Below are positions 56,778-64,000 of a stretch of DNA of 64,000 bases, piece after piece. Source of the stretch: Micromonospora sp. NBC_00389 (GTDB lineage Bacteria; Actinomycetota; Actinomycetes; Mycobacteriales; Micromonosporaceae); the NCBI RefSeq assembly GCF_036059255.1, contig NZ_CP107947.1:3038001-3102000 (forward strand), written 5' to 3'. Below the pieces are notes generated by a model. The model had not been told where the DNA came from. It saw nothing but the letters and a program-made list of their open reading frames with translations, and ran no database searches. The position numbers and the translations under genes were made by a program. Each line of letters starts with the position of its first letter. Positions within the stretch are counted from its first letter, which is position 1.

Positions 56778-57635
56778 ATGACCGTCCGTCCGCCGCTGAC
56801 CCCAGGCACGCTCTCCCCGATGCGACCGGTGCCGGCCCACATTCCCCGCCCGGAGTACGTGGGCAAGAAGCGTCCCCAGGAGTGGCGCGGCTCGCACGTG
56901 CAGACGCCGGAGACCATCGAGAAGATGCGGATCGCCAGCCGGCTGGCCGCCCAGGCGACCCAGCTCGCCGGCGAGCACTCCAAGCCCGGCGTGACCACCG
57001 ACGAGATCGACCGGGTGGTCCATGAGTTCCTCTGCGATCACGGCGCGTACCCGTCGACGCTGGGCTACAAGGGCTTCCCCAAGTCCTGCTGCACCAGCCT
57101 CAACGAGGTCATCTGCCACGGCATCCCGGACACCACCGTGCTGCAGGACGGCGACATCATCAACGTCGACGTGACCGCGTACATCGACGGGGTGCACGGC
57201 GACACCGACGCCACCTTCTGTGTCGGCGAGGTCAGCGAGGAGGCCCGGCTGCTGGTCGAGCGGACCCACGAGGCGATGATGCGGGGCATCCGCGCGGTCG
57301 CGCCGGGCCGCCAGATCAACGTCGTGGGTCGGGTCATCGAGTCGTACGCGAAGCGGTTCGGCTACGGCGTCGTCCGCGACTTCACCGGCCACGGCATCGG
57401 AGAGACCTTCCACAGCGGGCTGTACGTGCCGCACTACGACAGCCCGCGTCCCACGGACCTGATGGAGCCCGGGATGACCTTCACCATCGAGCCGATGATC
57501 ACGCTCGGCACCTATCAGTACGACATGTGGGACGACGGGTGGACCGTGGTCACCAAGGACCGGAAGTGGACTGCCCAGTTCGAACACACGATCGTGGTGA
57601 CCGACGACGGCCACGAGATTCTCACCCTGCCGTGA
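56778..57635 (+). CDS. map: Type I methionine aminopeptidase (MapB-like)
   Basis: 285 residues from ATG 56778. Metal ligands are in [20 protein letters not shown] (D, D), [13 protein letters not shown] (H), TIEPMI (E) and FEHTIVV (E). The N-terminal 40-residue extension with [13 protein letters not shown] matches the MapB type of actinobacteria. It removes initiator Met in the cytoplasm. It overlaps the VIT gene by 4 bp (GTGA). Confidence 0.95.
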   Translation: MTVRPPLTPGTLSPMRPVPAHIPRPEYVGKKRPQEWRGSHVQTPETIEKMRIASRLAAQATQLAGEHSKPGVTTDEIDRVVHEFLCDHGAYPSTLGYKGFPKSCCTSLNEVICHGIPDTTVLQDGDIINVDVTAYIDGVHGDTDATFCVGEVSEEARLLVERTHEAMMRGIRAVAPGRQINVVGRVIESYAKRFGYGVVRDFTGHGIGETFHSGLYVPHYDSPRPTDLMEPGMTFTIEPMITLGTYQYDMWDDGWTVVTKDRKWTAQFEHTIVVTDDGHEILTLP

Positions 57636-58345
57636 CCGACACCCCTGCGGCGCTGCGCGAGGCGCATCACGCGGACGTCTCCGGCGGCTGGCTGCGCCCG
57701 GCCGTCTTCGGCGCGATGGACGGGCTGGTCACCAACATCGCCCTGATCGCCGGCGTTGGCGGCGGTGGGGTCTCGCCGCGCAGCATCGTGCTGACCGGCA
57801 CCGCCGGTCTGGTGGCCGGCGCGATCTCGATGGGGCTCGGCGAGTACACCAGCGTGCGCTCGGCCAACGAGCAGGTCGCCGCCGAGGTGGCCAAGGAACG
57901 GCGCGAGTTGGAGCGGCATCCCGAAGCTGAGGCCCGCGAACTGGCCGACGCGTGGGTGGCGCGCGGCCTGCCCCGGGACCTGGCCACCCAGGTCGCGGAA
58001 GCCGTACGGCGCGATCCGGAGGAGGCGCTGCGGGTGCACGTCCGCGAGGAGTTGGGCGTCGACCCCGACGACCAGCCGAGCCCGTGGACGGCGGCGATCT
58101 CCTCGTTCCTGTTCTTCTCGGTGGGGGCGCTGATCCCGCTGCTCACGTACCTGCTCGGCGCCACCGAGCTCTGGCTGGCGCTCGCCGTCGGCGGGCTCGG
58201 GCTGTTCGCCGCCGGGGCGGCGGTGGCCCGGTTCACCAACCGGCCCTGGTGGACCAGCGGGTTGCGCCAGCTACTGCTGGGTGCCGCGGCGGCCGCCGCC
58301 ACCTACCTGATCGGCGCTCTGATCGGCGTACAGGGCGCGCTGTGA
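57632..58345 (+). CDS. VIT1/CCC1-family Fe2+/Mn2+ transporter
   Basis: 237 residues from GTG 57632. [23 protein letters not shown] and [23 protein letters not shown] are the conserved first and second helices with metal-pathway D, M and E residues. A cytoplasmic Glu-rich region (residues 85-150) is the expected metal-binding domain, then three helices. It exports or sequesters iron or manganese. Translationally coupled to map. Confidence 0.9.
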   Translation: MTDTPAALREAHHADVSGGWLRPAVFGAMDGLVTNIALIAGVGGGGVSPRSIVLTGTAGLVAGAISMGLGEYTSVRSANEQVAAEVAKERRELERHPEAEARELADAWVARGLPRDLATQVAEAVRRDPEEALRVHVREELGVDPDDQPSPWTAAISSFLFFSVGALIPLLTYLLGATELWLALAVGGLGLFAAGAAVARFTNRPWWTSGLRQLLLGAAAAAATYLIGALIGVQGAL

Positions 58346-58351
58346 CGCCGG

Positions 58352-59089
58352 TCAGCAGCTGAGCAACTCGTCGACCGTGCCGTCCACCGGCCGGCCACGG
58401 GCGGCAAGCTCCTCGGCCTGCCGGCCCAGCACCAGCCCCACCTCGGTCATGTCCGCGCCGGCCAGACCGGTGCGGCGCACCGCGTCCCCCGGGTCGCGGA
58501 AATAGGTGCGGCTCAGCAGACCGGTCACCGTGGCCGCGGCCAGCCGCGCCTCGCCGAGCATCAGCAGCGCCTGGTCGGTCTCGTACCACTCGGCCAGCCG
58601 GGCGGCCCGCGCGTGCGCCGCGCTGCCCCGGTACCAGGCCTGCCGGGCTGCGGTGCTGAACTCCGCCGGCCGTGCCCGAGCCAGCCGGCCCAGGTGCTCG
58701 TCGCGCAGCGTCCGCAGCCAGCCGGTCGGGTCGTGCAACGCCCGGGTGGTGACGTACCGGTCCGCGGTCAGCGGCCAGAGCGGGGAGAGCACCCGGGCCT
58801 GCCCGAGGTAGTCCTCGGCGGCGGCCACGGTCAGGTCGACCAGCACCCCGTCCACCCGCCGGGTCGCCGGGGGTGGGCCGGTGCCGGGTCGGTAGGTGAC
58901 CACCAGCATCCCCACCTCGCGGTCCCCGCCGCCATCGTCGTCGCCGTGCGCCAGCGGGCCGTGCACCGCGACCGCGAGCACGTCGGCCGCGAAACGTCGC
59001 TGGGCCGCCTGGGCGACCCCTTCCGCCACCGTCCACCGTCGATCGTCGAAGCCCCGGTCGACATCGGCCTGTTCGCTGCTCGCGCTCAC
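58352..59089 (-). CDS. Nucleotidyltransferase-like protein
   Basis: 245 residues from GTG 59089. AVAVHGPLAHGDDDGGGDREVGMLVV is a degenerate Pol-beta-type GS...DxD motif (HGPLAHG then DREVG), and the following helices resemble antibiotic or kanamycin nucleotidyltransferases. Activity is uncertain because the second Asp is replaced. The start codon lies inside a tandem repeat; a GTG about 19 codons later (before AEGVAQAAQRRF) is a real alternative. Confidence 0.65.
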   Translation of the reverse strand: MSASSEQADVDRGFDDRRWTVAEGVAQAAQRRFAADVLAVAVHGPLAHGDDDGGGDREVGMLVVTYRPGTGPPPATRRVDGVLVDLTVAAAEDYLGQARVLSPLWPLTADRYVTTRALHDPTGWLRTLRDEHLGRLARARPAEFSTAARQAWYRGSAAHARAARLAEWYETDQALLMLGEARLAAATVTGLLSRTYFRDPGDAVRRTGLAGADMTEVGLVLGRQAEELAARGRPVDGTVDELLSC

Positions 59090-59187
59090 GGGGTCGCCTT
59101 CGTTCCCGACTGCGGGGCTCGCAGGACCGGCTCACTCCTCGCGCTCACGGGCCACCCTTCGTTCCCGACCGTGGGGCTCACCGGATC
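59081..59187. repeat. Two tandem 48-bp repeats with 59-bp period
   Basis: Copies at 59081-59128 and 59140-59187 share CGCGCTCACGGG, CTTCGTTCCCGAC and GGGGCTC. From memory, GTGAGCGCGAGGAGTGAGC-type repeats of this sort are common between Micromonospora genes. The first copy supplies the GTG start of the gene above. Confidence 0.8.
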
Positions 59188-59214
59188 GTCCCCGCCTGGC
59201 GACTGAGCGTCAGC

Positions 59215-59715
59215 CTAGCCAGCCGGTCGCGGGCCAGCCGGCGCGCCGCGCCCGGTCGGCACCAGCCGGAAGATGCGGATCTCCCGGCCGCCGGCTCGCT
59301 GGACGTATGTGCGGTACGCCGGCCACTCGGTGACCAGGAGTGCCCACAGCCGGTCCCGTTCGGCGCCGGTGGCCACGTCGGCCCGCACCGGAACCCGTCG
59401 ACCCCGCACGTCCACCTCGGCGGCCGGCTCGGCGAGCAGGTTCAGCGCCCAGCCGGGCTGCTGGGTCTGCCCCCAGTTGGAGCCGATCACCACGTACGCG
59501 TCGCCGTCGGGCACGTAGATCAGGGGATTGCTGCGCGGTTTGCCGGAGCGGCGGCCGGTGGTGGTGATGATCAGGGACGAGACGAGGCCGAGTGCGACCA
59601 CCCGGCCCCGGGTGAGCCGGCCGACCACCCGGTCGGCGGGAACCAGCAGGCGGGCGGCGGCGCCGAACCAACGGTGGTGGCCGACTCGACGGGTGAGGGA
59701 TCCCAGCACTGACAC
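59215..59715 (-). CDS. Deazaflavin (F420)-dependent nitroreductase-family oxidoreductase
   Basis: 166 residues from GTG 59715. LIITTTGRRSGKPRSNPLIYVPDGDAYVVIGSN is the DDN/DUF385 signature that binds F420, and PGWALNLLAEPAAEVDVRG follows as expected. Related to mycobacterial Ddn, which reduces quinones and nitro compounds with F420H2. The upstream open frame through the ABC genes is noise. Confidence 0.88.
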   Translation of the reverse strand: MSVLGSLTRRVGHHRWFGAAARLLVPADRVVGRLTRGRVVALGLVSSLIITTTGRRSGKPRSNPLIYVPDGDAYVVIGSNWGQTQQPGWALNLLAEPAAEVDVRGRRVPVRADVATGAERDRLWALLVTEWPAYRTYVQRAGGREIRIFRLVPTGRGAPAGPRPAG

Positions 59716-59792
59716 GCCGCCCAGTCTGCCGGTTGCCGCGCCTCGGTGGCCAGCCCCCTGCGCCGCTTCGGCTGCCCGCCGGAGCGTCCCGC

Positions 59793-62591
59793 TCAGTCCA
59801 ACCGCCGCTCGATGGGCAGGCGGGCACGCGTGAACAGGCCGGCGCCGAGCATCGCCACCATCGGCACCAGCACCAGGACGCCGAGCGCCGGCCACGGCAC
59901 CAGGAACGGGTACGGCTCGCTCACGGGCCAGCTGGTGGCGTACTGCCGGTTGACGGAGAACAGCACGATCGCGGCGGTGCCCAGCCCGGCCACGATGCCG
60001 AGTACCGAGCCGAGGCCGGCGATGACCCCGGCCTGGCAGATCGCCAGCAGCCGGCGTACCGCCGGGGCCGCGCCGACGGCCGCGAGTGTGGACAGCTCGG
60101 CGCGCCCCTCGGCGGCGGCGAGCGCGGTGGCGATTCCGGCCGCGCCCACCGTGATCAGCCCGGCCGCCGCGGCGAGCAGCAGGAGCAGCGGTGACACGTC
60201 GCGGGGGGCGGCGCCCTGCTCCACGCTCAGCGAGAACGCCCCAAAGGACCTCAGCGCACCGGTGAACCGCTCCTGCCGGTTCTCGTCCGGCGGGGCCGGG
60301 GTGTCGATCACCCAGCCGGTCTGGGACGAATTCAGGCCGAGCTGTCGGACCGCGGACGGGGACAGCAGCAGGCGGGGCTGCCCGACTGCCGCGGGCAGCG
60401 CGTACCCGGGCAGATCGCTGGCACCGTTCGGCCCGTCCGTTCCGGCCTCCGCCCGGCTCACCTGCACGGTCACCAGGCCGTCGTGCAGGTAGCGCGGGTC
60501 GGTCACCACGACGCCCCCGGCGCGCAGCACCGCGGTGGCGGCAGCGGTGGCCGCCGGGTCCGCGCCGGTGAGGATCGGCAGGGCGCTGCCGTCGTCCACC
60601 AGCGTCTCGACGTAGCCGCCGTAGTAGTCCCCGTCGCGGAGCTGGCAGCGCGGGTCGGCCCGGGCCTGCCGGCGCTCCGCCGGGGCGAGGTTGTCCCCGG
60701 GCAGCCAGGGGCAGGCCCGCTCCGGCGGCAGCCTCGGTGCGACGTAGCAGTAGTCGCCGGGGTTGCCATCCGGTGGGCAGGCCACGGTGTGCACCGCGGC
60801 CACCGCGCCGGCGCCCAGCTGCGCCTGGGCCGCGGTGGTGACCTCGGCCAGCGTGGGTCGGGGCAGCCGGGTCGGCTCGGTCGCACTGACCAGCACGTGC
60901 CCGGTCGGCAGCATCGGTTGGTAGGCGCGCGTGTCGCGGGCCCCGTCGCTGGCCAGGTACCCGCCGAGCGCGACGCTGCCGGCCACCGCCGCCATCACGG
61001 CGCAGATCGCCGGTGCCGCGACGGCCCGGTTGCGGCTGGCGTCGCGTAGCGCGATCCGGGGTGCCAGGGGCAGCACCCGGCCGAGGCGGGCGAGTGCGCC
61101 GATCAGTGTGGGTGTGCAGCAGACCAAGCCCAGTTCGCCGAGGATCAGGCCGGTGAGGATCACCGCCGGTGAGGTTCGGGTGGCCCCGAACGCCGCCAGC
61201 GCCGCCCCGCCGGCCACCAGTGCCAGCCCGATGGTCAGCCACCGGGCTCGGCTCGGGGGAGGGGTGCGTCGCCCGGCGAGCCCGGCGATGACGTCCTGCC
61301 GGGCGGCGGTCCAGGCCGGTGCCAGCGCGGCCAGCACCCCGGCCAGCACCGCGACCCCCCCGAGCAGCATCAGCGCCGACGGCCAGCAGCGGTACCCGCC
61401 GAAGCGGGCGCCGAAGACGTACTGCTCCACGAGCGGACGACCGGCGAACGCCGTGCCGACGCCGAGAATCAGGCCGGCGGCGGCGCCCAGCACGCCCAGC
61501 ACCACGCCGTCGGCGAGCACGACCCGACGCAGTTGGGCGGCGTCCCCACCGGCAACCGCGACCAGTGCCAGGTCCCGCCGCCGGCGGCGGACGCCGACCG
61601 CGAAGGCCGGCCCGACCAGCAGCACCACCTCCAGCAGCCCGAGGCCGGCGATCAGCACGCCGGTGCTCAGGTCCGTGGCGCTGCTCGGACCGATGGACCC
61701 GGGCCACGGCCGCGACTGTCCCGCCGCCGGGATGGTCGGGTGGCGCGGGGTGACCAGCACGCCATGGTCGTTGAGTCGGGACACCAGCGCGGCGTCGACG
61801 GTGCCGGGCACGTCCACCAGCCAGCTGCTGTCCGGCAGCGGATCGCTTCGTGGCACGGCACCCGGGTGCAACGCCAACACCGGGCCGAGATCGTCGGGAA
61901 ACTCGACCACCCCGACCACGGTGTACGCCCGGGTGCCGTCGGCGGTGGCCACGGCGTCGCCGAGGCGTACGTCCAGGCGGCGTAGCGCCGCCGGGCTCAC
62001 GGCGACCTCGCCGGGCTGCCGCGGTGCCCGTCCGGCCCGGAACCGCACCAGCCCCCGGGCCAACGGGTCGTTGAGGTCCAGTACCCGTCCTTCGACGTTC
62101 TCGTCGCGCTCCGGGCCGCGCACCGTCAGCGGGAGTAGAGCGCGCACCTCGGTGACCCGGCTGCCGGGGCCGAGCAGCGTGGACACCTCGGCGGCGGTGG
62201 CCACCCGACCGTTTGTCCCGTGGTCGCCCTCCCGGGTGTACCAGCCTTCGCCCCACTCGTCCTGCCCGATCGGGGTGTCGGTGATCCACCGCAGCTCCGC
62301 GTCGGCGACGCCGAGTCGGCGGTCGATGCGCTCCTGCGGGGTCAGCTCGGCCATGTCGTAGCTTACGGCCAGGAAGGCCAGCACCAGCACCGGCAGGGCG
62401 ATCATGGCGAGCACCAGGGCGGTTCGCCGGCGGGCCCGGCGCGACTCCCGCCGGGCGATCCGCAGCGCCGCCCGCCAGGAGCCGGTCAGCTCGGCCAACC
62501 GACGCCGGCCCGCGGGTGCCGGCGGCGCGCCCGGCGGTGCCGCCGGGACGTCGGCACGGCCGGAGGCCCGGCGCGCCCGGCGGACGGTCAC
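59793..62591 (-). CDS. FtsX-family ABC transporter permease
   Basis: 932 residues, starting in a 4-bp overlap with the ATPase stop. First helix at about 60-78 (ALVLAMIALPVLVLAFLAV), a large extracytoplasmic MacB-like domain, a first FtsX block of helices (about 310-450) and a second large external domain and FtsX block at the end (LLLLLAAAAGLITVGAAG ... FLVPWPALGVLVLVPMV). This doubled design is typical of peptide or antibiotic resistance and lipoprotein transporters in Actinobacteria. The external part carries paired cysteines (VACPPDGNPGDYCYV). Substrate unknown. Confidence 0.9.
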   Translation of the reverse strand: MTVRRARRASGRADVPAAPPGAPPAPAGRRRLAELTGSWRAALRIARRESRRARRRTALVLAMIALPVLVLAFLAVSYDMAELTPQERIDRRLGVADAELRWITDTPIGQDEWGEGWYTREGDHGTNGRVATAAEVSTLLGPGSRVTEVRALLPLTVRGPERDENVEGRVLDLNDPLARGLVRFRAGRAPRQPGEVAVSPAALRRLDVRLGDAVATADGTRAYTVVGVVEFPDDLGPVLALHPGAVPRSDPLPDSSWLVDVPGTVDAALVSRLNDHGVLVTPRHPTIPAAGQSRPWPGSIGPSSATDLSTGVLIAGLGLLEVVLLVGPAFAVGVRRRRRDLALVAVAGGDAAQLRRVVLADGVVLGVLGAAAGLILGVGTAFAGRPLVEQYVFGARFGGYRCWPSALMLLGGVAVLAGVLAALAPAWTAARQDVIAGLAGRRTPPPSRARWLTIGLALVAGGAALAAFGATRTSPAVILTGLILGELGLVCCTPTLIGALARLGRVLPLAPRIALRDASRNRAVAAPAICAVMAAVAGSVALGGYLASDGARDTRAYQPMLPTGHVLVSATEPTRLPRPTLAEVTTAAQAQLGAGAVAAVHTVACPPDGNPGDYCYVAPRLPPERACPWLPGDNLAPAERRQARADPRCQLRDGDYYGGYVETLVDDGSALPILTGADPAATAAATAVLRAGGVVVTDPRYLHDGLVTVQVSRAEAGTDGPNGASDLPGYALPAAVGQPRLLLSPSAVRQLGLNSSQTGWVIDTPAPPDENRQERFTGALRSFGAFSLSVEQGAAPRDVSPLLLLLAAAAGLITVGAAGIATALAAAEGRAELSTLAAVGAAPAVRRLLAICQAGVIAGLGSVLGIVAGLGTAAIVLFSVNRQYATSWPVSEPYPFLVPWPALGVLVLVPMVAMLGAGLFTRARLPIERRLD

Positions 62592-63322
62592 CGGTCGCTA
62601 CCGGACAGCAGTTGCTCGACGCTGCCCAGCGGTGCCGTCGTGTCGACCAGCACCCCGTCCCGCAGGAACACCACCCGGTCGGCCCAGCCGGCGTGTCGCG
62701 CCTCATGGGTGACCAGTACGCCGGCTGCGCCCGCGTCGACCCGGCGGCGCAGCAGGTGCAGCACCGCCTCGCCGGTCTGCGAGTCCAACGCCCCGGTCGG
62801 CTCGTCGGCGAGCACCAGCCGCCGCTCGCCGACAAGCGCGCGGGCGATGGCGACCCGCTGCTGCTGGCCGCCGGAGAGCTGGTCGGGGAAGCGGTCGCCC
62901 AGCGCCGGCAGGCCCACCTCGGCCAGCGCGGCGAGGGCCGCCGCGCGGGCCCGGCGCCCGCCGGCGCCGTCGAGTTCCAGCGGGAGGGCGACGTTCTCCA
63001 TCGCGCTTAGGCTGCCCAGCAGGTTGAGCTGCTGGAAGATGTAGCCGATCCGGCGGCGGCGCAGCTGGGCCAGCCCTCGGCGGTCCAGCGCACCCAACGG
63101 CTGCCCCTCGACCCGGACCTCGCCGCGGGTCGGGCGGTCCAGGCCGCCGGCGAGGGCCAGCAGTGTCGACTTGCCGGAGCCGGACGGACCCATCACGGCG
63201 ACCAGCTCACCCGGCCGGACGACCAGGCTGACGCCGCGCAACGCGTGCACCGCCGCCGGGCCGACCCCGTGGGTGCGGTGGACGGCGCGAAGCTCCAGCA
63301 CCGCGTCGTCCGCTCCGCTCAC
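62588..63322 (-). CDS. LolD/MacB-type ABC transporter ATPase
   Basis: 244 residues from GTG 63322, in a 4-bp overlap with the padR stop; the longer frame upstream is a shadow of padR. Walker A MGPSGSGKST, Q-loop YIFQQLNLLGSLSAMEN, signature LSGGQQQRVAIARAL, Walker B LVLADEPTGALDS and H-loop VTHEAR are all intact. It pairs with the FtsX permease downstream. Confidence 0.95.
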   Translation of the reverse strand: MSGADDAVLELRAVHRTHGVGPAAVHALRGVSLVVRPGELVAVMGPSGSGKSTLLALAGGLDRPTRGEVRVEGQPLGALDRRGLAQLRRRRIGYIFQQLNLLGSLSAMENVALPLELDGAGGRRARAAALAALAEVGLPALGDRFPDQLSGGQQQRVAIARALVGERRLVLADEPTGALDSQTGEAVLHLLRRRVDAGAAGVLVTHEARHAGWADRVVFLRDGVLVDTTAPLGSVEQLLSGSDR

Positions 63323-63921
63323 CGTCGCGCCTCCTCGTCGGCCCACCGCGCCGCGTCGGACATGTCGGCGTCGCCGGCTCTCGGCACGGGCGGCGCGGGG
63401 GTGCCGGGCTGGTGCCGGACCAGGCTGGTCTCGCAGTGGTCCAGCCAGCGCACCTCCGCCTCGGCCTGGAACACCATCGAGTCCAGCACCAGCCGCCAGG
63501 GCAGGTCCTCCGGCCGGTTGCTGCCGTACTTCAACCGGGTCAACTCCTGCAACGCCCGCATCGTCGCGCTGCGCTGGGCCTGTACCACCGAGCGGACGTC
63601 CACGCCGGGGGTGGTCAGCGCCAGCGCCAGCTTGATCGCCAGCTCGTCGCGGGGGCGGTCGGTGCGGCTGATCGGGGTGGCGAACCACAGCGCCAGATCC
63701 GCCCGGCCGGCGTCGGTGATCTCGTACGGGCGTTGCCCGGACTCGCTCTCCGGCAGCGGGCGCACCAGACCGTCCCGCTCCAGCCGGGAGAGCGTGGTGT
63801 AGACCTGCCCGATGTTCAGCGGCCAGGTCGAGCCGGTCGACTCCTCGAACGCGGCGCGCAGCTGGTAGCCGTACATCTGGCCACGTTCGAGCAGGGCGAG
63901 CAACCCGTGACGGATGGACAT
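63319..63921 (-). CDS. PadR-family regulator of the ABC operon
   Basis: 200 residues from ATG 63921. Winged helix at MSIRHGLLALLERGQMYGYQLRAAFE and WPLNIGQVYTTLSRLERDGLV, then a C-terminal vinculin-like Vir_C/PadR domain of about 100 residues. First gene of padR-ATPase-permease with 4-bp overlaps. It likely represses this operon from the palindromes just upstream and releases on a membrane-active inducer. Confidence 0.92.
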   Translation of the reverse strand: MSIRHGLLALLERGQMYGYQLRAAFEESTGSTWPLNIGQVYTTLSRLERDGLVRPLPESESGQRPYEITDAGRADLALWFATPISRTDRPRDELAIKLALALTTPGVDVRSVVQAQRSATMRALQELTRLKYGSNRPEDLPWRLVLDSMVFQAEAEVRWLDHCETSLVRHQPGTPAPPVPRAGDADMSDAARWADEEARR

Positions 63922-63930
63922 GGGAACGGA

Positions 63931-63948
63931 GTATGCATACCTGGTATG
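63931..63948. promoter_or_regulatory. Overlapping palindromes upstream of padR
   Basis: GTATGCATAC (63931-63940) and CATACCTGGTATG (63936-63948) share a half-site, giving three alternating GTATG/CATAC half-sites 9-27 bp before the padR start. A strong candidate PadR autoregulatory operator. Confidence 0.6.
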
Positions 63949-64000
63949 GCGCTCCGCAACCGGAGCGGACCGGTTCAGGTGGGGCGGCCGGGAAACGCGA

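Overview
The window is chromosomal DNA of a high-GC actinobacterium, most likely Micromonospora or a close relative in the Micromonosporaceae. The signs are very high GC at third codon positions, many GTG starts, a deazaflavin (F420-type) oxidoreductase, Micromonospora-style intergenic hairpins, and a core gene order recalling the Mycobacterium tuberculosis rlmN ... dxr-rip1-ispG-GNAT ... mapB region. No rRNA, tRNA or CRISPR array was seen.

Layout. 0-2.3 kb: 3' end of rlmN, a two-domain DivIVA-like protein and a DUF2631-type membrane peptide. 2.4-9.7 kb: a metallo-beta-lactamase/Rieske fusion, a TMEM175-type channel, a PYROXD2-like oxidoreductase, a PhoX-like secreted phosphatase, a YihY/BrkB membrane protein and a secreted M23 peptidase. 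9.95-17.1 kb is a scarred accessory patch: the C-terminal remnant of an MmeI-like DNA methyltransferase, an operon of class F sortase, TPR protein and NicO-type Ni/Co permease whose sortase is cut by an IS110 element, an IS6 remnant, an unrecognised gene, and a fairly AT-rich gap. 17.1-22.1 kb: a GNAT enzyme and a 1323-residue modular GH87 alpha-1,3-glucanase. 22.4-29.7 kb: a Uma2-family protein, then the MEP-pathway and intramembrane-protease block dxr-rip-ispG, a PadR/MFS divergent pair and a DUF4081-GNAT protein. 29.7-31.65 kb is mostly gene-free apart from one small secreted lysozyme-like gene. It holds a perfect 63-bp palindrome, a G-quadruplex motif, a four-unit TGTAACGACC array, a tandem duplication and one of two copies of a dispersed palindromic element (the other is at 22.1 kb).

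31.65-45.5 kb: a fused full-length ABC exporter with a degenerate second ATPase, an old-yellow-enzyme homologue, a dicarboxylate/amino-acid symporter, a DUF998-like protein coupled to a Xi-class GST, a thiolase, a DUF574 methyltransferase, a PAS-GGDEF-EAL protein, DUF456 and an MBL hydrolase. 45.8-51.8 kb is a catabolic operon (amino-acid/amine permease, glutamine-synthetase-like ligase, aldehyde dehydrogenase, SDR, class I amidotransferase hydrolase) that fits a gamma-glutamylated amine pathway. 51.9-56.7 kb: a flavin-binding-fold protein and a 1219-residue protein that joins a hybrid histidine kinase, receiver, SpoIIE phosphatase and RsbW-like kinase in one chain. It has a sigma-B-like promoter and a convergent STAS antagonist gene. 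56.8-64 kb: mapB, a VIT1-family metal transporter, a nucleotidyltransferase-like gene, an F420-type oxidoreductase, and a padR-ABC ATPase-FtsX permease operon joined by 4-bp overlaps.

The most notable items are the all-in-one partner-switch protein, the IS110 insertion with a likely bridge-RNA region, the repeat-rich 29.7-31.6 kb gap, the paired palindromic elements, and the MBL-Rieske fusion. Positions and motifs were read directly. Family names rest on motif recognition without database searches.
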